Assembly (NCBI GenBank): GCA_001897675.1
Contig: MKUE01000136.1
Location: forward strand, 46,431 to 110,430
Direction: 5' to 3'
DNA: 64,000 nucleotides
From: Thiobacillus sp. 65-1059
Lineage (GTDB): Bacteria > Pseudomonadota > Gammaproteobacteria > Burkholderiales > Thiobacillaceae
Both the position numbers and the translations under genes were made by a program. Shown here piece after piece: positions 55,206-64,000 of this stretch. Below the pieces are notes generated by a model. That model searched no databases. It worked only from the letters and a program-made list of their open reading frames with translations, and was not told the origin of the DNA. Position 1 is the first letter of the stretch. Each line of letters begins with the position of its first letter.

Positions 55206-55467
55206 ATGCTTCCTTCCAGCCCTTTTCCCGGATGTCGCTGAATCCATACAGAAGAATCAAATAAAAACAAAGGCTTGAAAAAACACGCCTCAATCCGTCG
55301 CCGGCAGGCGACAAATCAGCCCGCCTTTTCCGGGCGGCCCGCCCGTCCGGCCCGAGAGGGTTTTCTATCCGCATGATTTTATTAATGAAAACACAACTGG
55401 CACGGTTGTCGCTGGATGGCGGATCGAGTGCACCTGCATTCGAATCGACTCATTACAGGAGATAGAC

Positions 55468-55953
55468 ATGAAATCCTTTGACCAACGTTTCCTTGATTTG
55501 ACCCTTGCCGGCGTGCTGAGCGTCTTCGCCGCTGCGCCGGCCCTGGCCGCTCCGGCAACACCCAGCTTCAAGGCCTATGACGGCAACGGCGACGGCACGA
55601 TCAGCCTGGAGGAATTCCAGGCTCAAGGCGGTCAGGAACAGGCTTTCCGCGAAGGCGACGCCAACCGCGACCAGCGCCTGAACAGCGACGAATTCATCAA
55701 GGCCAGCGCCAACAACGACCGCATCAAGGCCGGCAAATATGTCGACGACGCCTGGATCACCGCCAAGGTGAAAGCGCTGCTGCTGAAGGACGAAGGCGCG
55801 AAGGGTCTGGGCGTCAACGTGGAAACCCACAAGGGCACGGTCCAATTGTCCGGCTGGGTAAAAAACGAAGCGCAAATCGCCCAGGCCGAAAAAATCGCGC
55901 ACAGCGTCGAGGGCGTGAAAGGCGTCAAGAACGACCTGCGGATCAAGCCTTGA
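55468..55953 (+). CDS. Exported EF-hand + BON domain protein
   Basis: DGNGDGTISLEEF and DANRDQRLNSDEF EF-hands; VNVETHKGTVQLSGWVKNEAQIAQAEKIAHSVEGVKGVKNDLRI BON. Confidence 0.88.
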   Translation: MKSFDQRFLDLTLAGVLSVFAAAPALAAPATPSFKAYDGNGDGTISLEEFQAQGGQEQAFREGDANRDQRLNSDEFIKASANNDRIKAGKYVDDAWITAKVKALLLKDEGAKGLGVNVETHKGTVQLSGWVKNEAQIAQAEKIAHSVEGVKGVKNDLRIKP

Positions 55954-56023
55954 GCGGCGGCCGCGGGACCAGGCCGGCGGCGTACCGCCGCCGGTTATCC
56001 GATGGAACCAGGAGAACCGACCT

Positions 56024-56347
56024 ATGCGCACGACCATGCAACATCTCAACGACGAACACATGCAGCTGTACGAATGGAGCGGGGCCGGGATCGCCTCCGC
56101 CATCCCGGCAGGATCCAAGCGCAGCCATCCCTGGCATGCCTCCTATGGCGTGCTGGCGGTGCTGACCAGCCTGCTGATCCTGAACGGCTGCGACAACGCC
56201 GGCACCGCCGAGCGGGCGGGCGAGCAGGTCGACCAGGCCGCGCAGGCGCTCAAGGATGGGGCGGAGCCGCGGGTCGATGCCGCCGCGGAAGAAAGCGGAC
56301 GCGCGCCGGACGATGCCGGCGGGCGGGCCGACGGGAAGCCCGAGTAA
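56024..56347 (+). CDS. Putative small lipoprotein (start uncertain)
   Basis: Hydrophobic VLAVLTSLLILNGC lipobox-like segment, then charged helical tail. Confidence 0.5.
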   Translation: MRTTMQHLNDEHMQLYEWSGAGIASAIPAGSKRSHPWHASYGVLAVLTSLLILNGCDNAGTAERAGEQVDQAAQALKDGAEPRVDAAAEESGRAPDDAGGRADGKPE

Positions 56348-56398
56348 TGCGGCACACAAGCCGGCTGCCCGGCTTGTGTGCCGCAGCCGGCTCGCCGA

Positions 56399-57556
56399 TC
56401 AGAATTTGTAGCTGTACATCAGCTGCCAGTTCAGCTGGCTGTGCTCGGTGGTCACGCCGCCGTTGCCGAAAGGCGGCGGGTTCACGTTCGTCCCCGTCAC
56501 CGCAACCTCCGGCACGACGCTCAGGGCGAAGTTGAGTTCGGACTGCGAGCTGAACGCGTAGCCGAAGCCGACGGTGTAGTGGTCCTCGACGATCGCCGGC
56601 CACAGGTAGCTCATGTGCTGATCGGGGATGGGGTTCTTGCCGTGGTTGTAGCCCAGGCGGCCGGTGAAGGCGTCGGTGAACCTGTAGGACAGGCCCAGCG
56701 ACACCACGATCTGGTCGTCCCAGTCCTGCTGGAACGGCGCCGTTCCCGCCCCCCCCGGATAATGGATGGTCACGGTATTCATGCTGTCGCCCCACAGCAC
56801 GTCCTTGACGTCGGCCGCGACCATCAGCCGGTCGTTCGCCTGCCAACTCACGCCGAGGCCGACCATCGCCGGCATGTCGAAGCCTTCGACCCGGTAGCCG
56901 TCGCCCTTGAGGTCGGGCAGGTTGCCGGCGGTCTGGTAGACGCCGCCGACGGTGAGCGCCTCGCTGAGCTTGTAGGTGAAACCGAACTTGGCCGCGACGC
57001 TGTAGCCCTTGGCCGCGCCGGTGAAGTCGCTGTCGTCCTTGAAGTCGATGCCGAAATTCGTGACCACCATGTCCATCCCCGCCCACACGACGTCGACGCT
57101 GCCGCCGATGTTGAAGCGGTCGTTGACGGCATAGGCCAGCGGGAAGATCACGCGGCCGACGCCCACCTGCGCCATGTCGCCACCGGCGTACTCGGTGCCC
57201 ATGCCGCCCTGGCCGTAGATGCCGGCGCCCCAGGTCAGCTTGCCCTGCTTCTTCGCATAGCCGATCGCCGGCATGTAGAAGGCGTCGGCGCTGGACTTGC
57301 CCACGCCCGGGGTTGCGACGTCGGGACCGACGAAGCCCACCATCACGTCGAGGCGGCTGCCTTCGGCCATCATCGCCAGCGTCGCGGGATTGTTGGCCAT
57401 CGCGGCGGTGCCGTTGTCGTACGCCATCGCCGCGCCGCCCATGCCTGCGGCGATGGGGCCGTAGCCTTCCATGAGCATGCCGTTGGTGGCCGCAGCCAGG
57501 CCAGGCACGGTTAATCCCACCGCAGCCACGCTGGCCGCGAGTTTCTTCAGTTGCAT
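56399..57556 (-). CDS. OmpP1/FadL family outer membrane protein
   Basis: ATNGMLMEGYGPIAAGMGGAAMAYDNGTAAMANNPATLAMM; C-terminal YSYKF. Confidence 0.93.
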   Translation of the reverse strand: MQLKKLAASVAAVGLTVPGLAAATNGMLMEGYGPIAAGMGGAAMAYDNGTAAMANNPATLAMMAEGSRLDVMVGFVGPDVATPGVGKSSADAFYMPAIGYAKKQGKLTWGAGIYGQGGMGTEYAGGDMAQVGVGRVIFPLAYAVNDRFNIGGSVDVVWAGMDMVVTNFGIDFKDDSDFTGAAKGYSVAAKFGFTYKLSEALTVGGVYQTAGNLPDLKGDGYRVEGFDMPAMVGLGVSWQANDRLMVAADVKDVLWGDSMNTVTIHYPGGAGTAPFQQDWDDQIVVSLGLSYRFTDAFTGRLGYNHGKNPIPDQHMSYLWPAIVEDHYTVGFGYAFSSQSELNFALSVVPEVAVTGTNVNPPPFGNGGVTTEHSQLNWQLMYSYKF

Positions 57557-57828
57557 CAGGGGTCTCCTACGACGCGGGTTGGTATCAGGCAAAACCGAAA
57601 ATTCTAACTCAGTAAATAAGACGCCTCTATAGGCAGGGCGCCTGCCGGCAGCGTTCAGCCCCCCATGAATCGGCAGATTCCGGCGAAACCTGACCCCTGT
57701 CGCCGTTACATTGCGTTACACCCCGTTACCGGCCCCAAACATCCCGCTTACACGGCCTCCTTACAGTGCAGTTGTCCGCTGACGCAACATTCCGGCAGCG
57801 GCATCACTCAAACAAAAGGAGCCGCACC

Positions 57829-58233
57829 ATGAAAAACACCCTGATGAAAACCGCCCTCGGCATTCTGGCGCTAGGCCTGACGGCAACCGGCGCGCAGGCC
57901 GGCTGGACGCACGGCCGCGACGGAAACAGGCACGCCGATCAGCAAACCCGGGCGTACAGCCAGCAGATCGATACGCGCCAGCAGCGGCAGATGGAACGCA
58001 TCGAAAGCGGCCTGCATGGCGGGCTTCTGAGCCGCGCCGAATTCCGCGAACTGACGCATGAACAGCACGCCATCCGCGCCATGGAACGCCGGTTCCGCGC
58101 AGACGGCGTGATCGATGCGCGCGAATTCAGGCGCCTGAGCCATGCGCTGGACCTCGCCAGCCACAACATCAAGACCGCAAAACATGACCGTCAGGTGCGT
58201 TATGCTCACGGCCATCCATCCCGGTTCAATTAA
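57829..58233 (+). CDS. Small exported protein of unknown function
   Basis: Signal peptide MKNTLMKTALGILALGLTATGAQA; helical Arg/Gln/His-rich body. Confidence 0.65.
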   Translation: MKNTLMKTALGILALGLTATGAQAGWTHGRDGNRHADQQTRAYSQQIDTRQQRQMERIESGLHGGLLSRAEFRELTHEQHAIRAMERRFRADGVIDAREFRRLSHALDLASHNIKTAKHDRQVRYAHGHPSRFN

Positions 58234-58326
58234 GCGGGCCGGCGCGGCGCGCGGGTTGGCGCCTGCCGCTACGACACAACCGCGTTTCGCCGTTAAACCT
58301 CAATCGCGACAAGCAAGGAGCATCCC

Positions 58327-58896
58327 ATGAAGGCATCCGTCACTCTGGCCCTGGCCGCACTGGTGGCCGCCGGCCCGGCGCTGGCCGACCCGCCCGGCCA
58401 CGCGCCCGCGCACGGCTATCACAAGAAGCACCGTGACCACGACCACAAGCAGCATAAAAAAGCCCGGCATTACAAGGGCAAAAGCGGGGTGGCGTATGTC
58501 CACGATTACGGCATTTCGTCGGGCCGCTGCAACCGCGACGAGATCGGGGCGGTGATCGGCGGGGTCGCCGGCGCCGTCATCGGCGGCCAGGTGGCCGGCC
58601 GCGACGATCGCGCGGTCGGCATGGTGGTCGGCGGCGTGCTCGGCGCGGTGCTGGGACACGCCGTCGGCGACAGCATGGACGAGCGCGACCGCGCCTGCAT
58701 GGGCCACGCGCTGGAACTGGGCCGTCCCGGCGTCCCGGTGGCATGGCGCCACGAGGGCCGCGACTACCGCTTCACCCCGCGCGGCGACGCACGCGACGGC
58801 TGCCGCTACGCCACCCTCGCCGTCAACGGCCGCACGCCGCGCGACGTGCTGGCGTGCCCCTCCGGGCGCGGCGAATGGCGCTTCCGCCGCAGCTGA
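58327..58896 (+). CDS. Exported His/Lys-rich protein with glycine-zipper 2TM-like segment
   Basis: HGYHKKHRDHDHKQHKKARHYKGK; IGAVIGGVAGAVIGGQVAGRDDRAVGMVVGGVLGAVLGHAVGD. Confidence 0.8.
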   Translation: MKASVTLALAALVAAGPALADPPGHAPAHGYHKKHRDHDHKQHKKARHYKGKSGVAYVHDYGISSGRCNRDEIGAVIGGVAGAVIGGQVAGRDDRAVGMVVGGVLGAVLGHAVGDSMDERDRACMGHALELGRPGVPVAWRHEGRDYRFTPRGDARDGCRYATLAVNGRTPRDVLACPSGRGEWRFRRS

Positions 58897-58974
58897 CCGT
58901 CCGCGGCCCAGGGCCGGGATGCCAAGCCTGCTAGAATGCCGGCTTTGCGTCCCGGCCATATCCCTGGCACAGCC

Positions 58975-60054
58975 ATGTCCGCTCTCAAGAACGATACTTT
59001 TCTGCGTGCGCTGCAGCGCCTGCCCACCGACTACACCCCGCTATGGCTGATGCGCCAGGCCGGGCGCTATCTGCCGGAATACAACGCCACGCGCGCGCGC
59101 GCCGGCGATTTCCTGACCCTGTGCAAGACGCCCGACCTGGCGACCGAAGTGACGCTGCAGCCGCTGGCGCGCTATCCGCTCGACGCCGCGATCCTGTTTT
59201 CCGACATCCTCACCGTGCCCGACGCCATGGGCCTCGGCCTGTATTTCGCGCAGGGCGAGGGCCCGCGCTTCGAGCGCCCGCTGCGCGACGAGTGGGAAAT
59301 CCGCGACCTCTCCGCCCCCGATCCGACCGACAAGCTCGGCTACGTGATGGACGCGGTCAGAAGCATCCGCCGCGCGCTCGACGGCTCGGTGCCGCTGATC
59401 GGCTTTTCCGGCAGCCCCTACACGCTGGCCTGCTACATGGTCGAAGGCGGCGGCTCGGACGACTACCGCCACATCAAGACCATGCTGTACAGCCGCCCCG
59501 ACCTGCTGCACCGCATCCTGGAAGTGAACACCCGGGCGGTGATCGACTACCTCAACGCGCAGATCGAGGCCGGCGCGCAGGCGGTGATGATTTTCGATTC
59601 CTGGGGCGGCAGCCTCACCCCCCACGCGTACAAGGAATTCTCGCTCGACTACATGGAGCGCATCGTCGCCAGCCTGATCAAGGAACGCGAAGGCCGCCGC
59701 GTCCCCAGCATCGTCTTCACCAAGGGCGGCGGCAACTGGCTGGAAGCCATGGCCGGCATCGGCGCCGATGCCGTCGGACTCGACTGGACCGTCGATATCG
59801 GCGAAGCGCGCCGCCGCGTGGGCGACCAGGTGGCGCTGCAGGGCAACCTCGATCCCAGCGCCCTGCACGGCACGCCCGACAGCATTCGCGCCGAGGCCCA
59901 TCGCATCATCGACAGCTACGGCAACCACCCCGGCCACGTGTTCAACCTTGGCCACGGCATTTCGCAGTTCACCAACCCGGACAACGTCAGCGTGCTGGCC
60001 GAGGCCGTGCACAGCCGCAGCCGCGCCGTGCGTGCCGCGCCCGTTTCCGCATAG
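58975..60054 (+). CDS. hemE: Uroporphyrinogen decarboxylase
   Basis: [46 protein letters not shown]. Confidence 0.97.
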   Translation: MSALKNDTFLRALQRLPTDYTPLWLMRQAGRYLPEYNATRARAGDFLTLCKTPDLATEVTLQPLARYPLDAAILFSDILTVPDAMGLGLYFAQGEGPRFERPLRDEWEIRDLSAPDPTDKLGYVMDAVRSIRRALDGSVPLIGFSGSPYTLACYMVEGGGSDDYRHIKTMLYSRPDLLHRILEVNTRAVIDYLNAQIEAGAQAVMIFDSWGGSLTPHAYKEFSLDYMERIVASLIKEREGRRVPSIVFTKGGGNWLEAMAGIGADAVGLDWTVDIGEARRRVGDQVALQGNLDPSALHGTPDSIRAEAHRIIDSYGNHPGHVFNLGHGISQFTNPDNVSVLAEAVHSRSRAVRAAPVSA

Positions 60055-60120
60055 CGCCTGAGCGAACTTTTTCACCCTGCAGCGTCTTAAATTCCAGCCT
60101 TACATTTATCGGGACCTACC

Positions 60121-60975
60121 ATGAAACGCATCTTGATCAGCCTGTTTGCTCTTTTCATCGGCTTCGGCTTCGTCGTGCACGACGCCGAAGCCAAGCGCAT
60201 GGGCGGCGGCAAATCCTTCGGCATGCAGCGCAGCGCCCCCGCCAAACAGAATGCCGCGCCCACCCCGCAGCGCCAGCAGCCCGGCGCTGCGCCGACGGCC
60301 GCACCGAAGAAAAACTCCTGGATGGGCCCCATTGCCGGCCTCGCCGCAGGTCTGGGCTTGGCCGCGCTGTTCTCGCATCTGGGAATGGGCGAAGAAATGG
60401 CCAATTTCCTGATGCTGGCGCTGCTGGCGCTGGCCGCTTTCATGCTGTTCCGCTTCTTCATGCGCCGCAACGCCCCGGCCAGCGCACCCGCGATGCAGTA
60501 CGCCGGCATGCCGCCCGGCGGGATGAATCCTGGCGCGCCCGCGGCATTTGACGCCAGCCCCGCCCCGTTGAGCGGCGGTGCTGCTGCCGCGCATTCCTTC
60601 CCGCCCGGGTTCGACGCCGACGCCTTCGCGCGCGAAGCCAAGCTCAACTTCATCCGCCTGCAAGCCGCCTTCGACGCCGGCAATCTGGACGACCTGCGCG
60701 CTTTCACCTCGCCCGAAATATTTGCCGAACTGTCCATGCAGCTGGCCGAGCGCGGCGACGCCGCGCAAACGACCGACGTGATGACGCTCAATGCCGAGGT
60801 GCTGGAAGCCGTCGACGAAAGCAACCGCCATCTCGTCAGCGTGCGCTTCACCGGCCTCGTTCGCGAGTCCGCCGACCAGGGCGCCATGCCGCTCGACGAA
60901 GTCTGGCACCTCACCAAACCGGCCAGCGGCCAGGGCGGCTGGGTGATTGCCGGCATTCAGCAACAACAAAGCTAG
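60121..60975 (+). CDS. Tim44-like domain protein
   Basis: GGGKSFGMQRSAP, central TM, C-terminal FIRLQAAFDAGNLDDLRAFTSPEIFAEL. Confidence 0.9.
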   Translation: MKRILISLFALFIGFGFVVHDAEAKRMGGGKSFGMQRSAPAKQNAAPTPQRQQPGAAPTAAPKKNSWMGPIAGLAAGLGLAALFSHLGMGEEMANFLMLALLALAAFMLFRFFMRRNAPASAPAMQYAGMPPGGMNPGAPAAFDASPAPLSGGAAAAHSFPPGFDADAFAREAKLNFIRLQAAFDAGNLDDLRAFTSPEIFAELSMQLAERGDAAQTTDVMTLNAEVLEAVDESNRHLVSVRFTGLVRESADQGAMPLDEVWHLTKPASGQGGWVIAGIQQQQS

Positions 60976-61042
60976 AATAAACAATGGCCTGCGCGCCACC
61001 AAGGTGCGCAGGCGGCCGGTTTTCGATGAAAGCGGCATTGAC

Positions 61043-61051
61043 TTATGCACA
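61043..61051 (+). promoter_or_regulatory. DnaA-box-like TTATGCACA
   Basis: Exact match to TTATNCACA in an AT-rich intergenic region. Confidence 0.5.
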
Positions 61052-61217
61052 GTTTTGGCGCTGGAGAGATTTTTTTGCGGCAAACTCTTGACAGCCCAGC
61101 CTCATTTGCAAGTCACTGAAAATTAAAAACTTACCGAATTGCCTGCTTTTTAGTCGGTGATGCCTGTCCGCCTGAATACGGGCGTTTGGGAGCAGTCGAC
61201 ACAAATCACCCACACAA

Positions 61218-61226
61218 TTATCCACA
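61218..61226 (+). promoter_or_regulatory. DnaA box TTATCCACA
   Basis: Exact consensus DnaA box upstream of priA. Confidence 0.6.
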
Positions 61227-61313
61227 GCTTGCGTGGACAACGCTGAATAAGTCTTTTATAACAGCCTCTTAGTAGATTTTCACAAACATTCAACCAAGAT
61301 TCACCGCTAACTC

Positions 61314-63497
61314 ATGCCGTCCATTCTTCAGGTCGCGCTCGATACGCCGCTCCACCGGTTGTTCGACTACCGCCTGCCGGACGGCCTTGACGCAGTGCCG
61401 CCGGGCAGCCTGGTCGAAGTCCCGTTCGGCCGCACCCGCCAGGTCGGCGTCGCACTGGGCGCGGCCGCAGACAGCGCCGTCGAGGCCGGCAAGCTGCGCC
61501 ATGCGATCCGCGTGCTGGACGACCGCCCCGCGCTGTCTCCCGACACCCTCCGCCTGGCGCAGTTTTGCGCCGACTATTACCACTATCCGCTGGGCGCGAT
61601 CCTGCTGGCCACGCTGCCGCCGCGCCTGCGCAATGCCACGCCGTTCGTTGCCGATACCCCCTGGCTGCTGCTGACCGATGCCGGGCGGGCGGCGCAGCCC
61701 TCCGCGCGCGCCAGGGCGCAACGCGCGCTGCTCGACGCCTTGCGCACGGCGCCGCAGCCGCGCGAAACCTTGCGCGCGCAGAAGCAAAGCCGCCACGCGG
61801 CCGCGCTGGTCGCTGCCGGCTGGGCCGCGTGGGCGCAGCTGCCGCCGCAGGCGGCCGGCGCCCAGCTGGACGATCCGCTGCCGCGCAGCGCCCCTTCTCC
61901 GGCACCCGCCGCGACCGTCGAGCAGCAGGCCGCGCTCGACCGCCTGCTGCCGGCGCTCGCGCAATTCGGCGTGCACCTGGTCCACGGCGTCACTGGCAGC
62001 GGCAAGACCGAGCTGTACCTGCGCCTGATCGACGCGGTGCTGGCGGCGCAAAAACAGGCCTTGGTGCTGATTCCCGAAATCGCCCTCACCCCGCAACTGG
62101 AGCAGCATTTCCGCCGCCGCTTTACCGGACGCCGCATCGTCACCCTGCACAGCGGGCTGGCCGAAACCGCGCGTACCGAAAACTGGCTCGCCGCGCCCGG
62201 CTGCGACGTCCTGCTCGGCACCCGGCTGTCGGTGTTCGCGCCGCTGCCGCGACTGGGGCTGATCGTGGTGGACGAGGAGCACGACGCCTCGTTCAAGCAG
62301 CAGGACGGCCTGCGCTACTCGGCGCGCGACGTCGCCATCGCGCGCGGCAAGCAGGCCGACGTGCCGGTGCTGCTCGGCTCCGCCACGCCCTCGCTGGAAA
62401 GCTATGCGCAGGCGCTTTCCGGGCGCTACCGGCTGGTCGAACTGAAGCAGCGCGCGATCAGCCAGGCACAGCTGCCGGACATCGAACTGGTCGATCTGAA
62501 GCACGTTCCGCTCGACAACGGCCTCAGCCGCCCCGCCTTGCAGGCGCTGACCGAAACCCTGGCGCGGGGCGAGCAGAGCCTGGTTTTCCTCAACCGGCGC
62601 GGTTACGCCCCGGCGCTGTACTGCCCGAGTTGCGCCTGGGTGTCGCCCTGCCCGCGCTGCTCGGCGCGGCTGGTGCTGCACCGCACCGCGCACCGGCTGA
62701 AATGCCACCACTGCGGACACGAGGCGCGCATCCCGGCCGAATGTCCGGGCTGCGGCAACCCCGACCTGAAACCGCTCGGCCAGGGCACCCAGCGGCTGGA
62801 GGAGACGCTCGCCGCCCTGCTGCCCGCCGCGCGCATCCGCCGCATCGACCGCGACACCATGCGCCCGCGTGCCTGGGCCGAACTCGGCGAGGCGGTGCAC
62901 GGCGGCACGGTCGACATCCTGGTCGGCACCCAGATGCTGGCCAAGGGCCACGACTTCCCCAACATGACGCTGGCGCTGATCCTCGACACCGACGGCGCGC
63001 TCTACAGCCCGGACTTCCGCGCCACCGAACGCCTGTTCGCCCAGCTGATGCAGGTGGCGGGACGCGCCGGACGCGCCGACAAGCCCGGCCGCGTGCTGAT
63101 CCAGACCGCCTTCCCCGATCACCCGCTGTTCCGCTACCTGCAGCGCCACGACTACGCCGGCTACGCGCGCACGCTGCTGGCCGAACGCAGGCAACTCGAG
63201 CTGCCGCCCGCCACCCGGCAGGTGTTGCTGCGCGCCGAGGCGACCACCATGGACGCCGCGCTCGCCTTCCTGCAGCGTGCCGCTACGCTGGCACCCGATA
63301 TGGCCGACGTCAGCGTATTCGGCGTCACCCCCGCGGCGATGGCGCGCGTGGCCAACCTGGAACGCGCGCAACTGCTGGTGCAGTCGGCCTCAAGACTGGC
63401 CCTGCAGGCCTTCGTGCGCGACTGGCGGCCGCGGCTGGACGGCATCCGGCCGCGCGTGGCGCGCTGGTCGCTCGACGTCGATCCCCTGGTGTTTTGA
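61314..63497 (+). CDS. priA: Primosomal protein N' (replication restart helicase)
   Basis: LVHGVTGSGKTELYLRLIDAVLA; VDEEHDASFKQQDGLRYSARDVA; zinc-binding CPSCAWVSPCPRC. Confidence 0.96.
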   Translation: MPSILQVALDTPLHRLFDYRLPDGLDAVPPGSLVEVPFGRTRQVGVALGAAADSAVEAGKLRHAIRVLDDRPALSPDTLRLAQFCADYYHYPLGAILLATLPPRLRNATPFVADTPWLLLTDAGRAAQPSARARAQRALLDALRTAPQPRETLRAQKQSRHAAALVAAGWAAWAQLPPQAAGAQLDDPLPRSAPSPAPAATVEQQAALDRLLPALAQFGVHLVHGVTGSGKTELYLRLIDAVLAAQKQALVLIPEIALTPQLEQHFRRRFTGRRIVTLHSGLAETARTENWLAAPGCDVLLGTRLSVFAPLPRLGLIVVDEEHDASFKQQDGLRYSARDVAIARGKQADVPVLLGSATPSLESYAQALSGRYRLVELKQRAISQAQLPDIELVDLKHVPLDNGLSRPALQALTETLARGEQSLVFLNRRGYAPALYCPSCAWVSPCPRCSARLVLHRTAHRLKCHHCGHEARIPAECPGCGNPDLKPLGQGTQRLEETLAALLPAARIRRIDRDTMRPRAWAELGEAVHGGTVDILVGTQMLAKGHDFPNMTLALILDTDGALYSPDFRATERLFAQLMQVAGRAGRADKPGRVLIQTAFPDHPLFRYLQRHDYAGYARTLLAERRQLELPPATRQVLLRAEATTMDAALAFLQRAATLAPDMADVSVFGVTPAAMARVANLERAQLLVQSASRLALQAFVRDWRPRLDGIRPRVARWSLDVDPLVF

Positions 63498-63581
63498 GGC
63501 CTTGCGCGCGGCGCTTATAATCGCCGACTACCCATTTCCGAACACTGAGGATGCGAGGCTTGCTCCCTCCTCTTTGTAATC

Positions 63582-64000
63582 ATGTCCGACACCCATCCGC
63601 TTAAACAACAGATCGCCCGCCTGATCGGCGAGGCCCTCGAAACCGTGGCGCCCGACGCCGCCGTCAGCCTCGAAATCGAGCGCCCGAAAAACCCCGCCCA
63701 CGGCGACTTTTCCAGCAACGCCGCGATGCAGCTGGCGCGTCCGCTGAAGAGGAATCCGCGCGAGCTGGCGCAGCTGATCCTGACCGAACTGCCGAAATCA
63801 CCGCTGATCTCCAGGACGGAAATCGCCGGCGCCGGCTTCATCAACTTCCACCTCGCGCCTGCCGCCTGGCACGGCGTCGTGCCGCAGATCCGTGCGGCCG
63901 GCGCGCAATTCGGCCGCGGCGCCGCCGGCGCCGGCCACAAGGTGCTGGTCGAATTCGTTTCCGCCAACCCGACCGGCCCGCTGCACGTCGGCCACGGCCG
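63582..64000 (+). CDS. argS: Arginyl-tRNA synthetase (3' truncated by window)
   Basis: MSDTHPLKQQIARLIGEAL ... LVEFVSANPTGPLHVGHGR (HIGH-type motif HVGH). Confidence 0.95.
   Translation, partial: MSDTHPLKQQIARLIGEALETVAPDAAVSLEIERPKNPAHGDFSSNAAMQLARPLKRNPRELAQLILTELPKSPLISRTEIAGAGFINFHLAPAAWHGVVPQIRAAGAQFGRGAAGAGHKVLVEFVSANPTGPLHVGHG

Overview
The 64 kb window is a GC-rich bacterial chromosome segment. Gene content and order (zapA-ssrS-fau, gltBD next to a glrK/lipoprotein/glrR cluster, hemE-Tim44-priA-argS) suggest a betaproteobacterium, possibly Thiobacillus-like; this is inference. Most of it is ordinary core genome: regBA-type two-component end, uppP, thiC with TPP riboswitch, pcm, rhodanese, tolC, waaA, nucleotide-sugar epimerase, MFS, bactofilin, SDR, midA, corC-ybeY-phoH-miaB, gluQ, mscS, btuB/cobO with cobalamin riboswitch, zapA/6S RNA/fau, AGCS symporter, cytochrome c, DUF255, parA, ilvD, lgt, GH63-like glucosidase, gltBD, glrK/glrR, hemE, priA, argS (cut). 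Accessory or unusual items: (1) a low-GC insert at ~15.7-16.87 kb with integron-cassette boundaries (GTTAGGC ... GCCTAAC + attC-like hairpin) carrying a membrane-protein gene plus a gene with a HEPN-type RNNLFH motif, just downstream of an orphan TetR/NemR-type operator; (2) an apparent in-frame fusion of full-length IlvD with a D-hexose-6-phosphate mutarotase; (3) four ~34-nt tandem hairpin repeats between the TPP riboswitch and thiC; (4) a hicAB module whose promoter -10 lies inside a perfect 17-bp palindrome abutting the start codon; (5) a tRNA-Ala-linked island remnant with a Schlafen/AlbA_2-like gene holding five 21-nt in-frame repeats and a frameshifted, truncated hsdM; (6) a (TCAGGGG)7 tract at the gluQ stop and next gene's start; (7) an AT-rich region with two TTATNCACA boxes upstream of priA. 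All calls are from reading the sequence and supplied ORFs; no database search was run.
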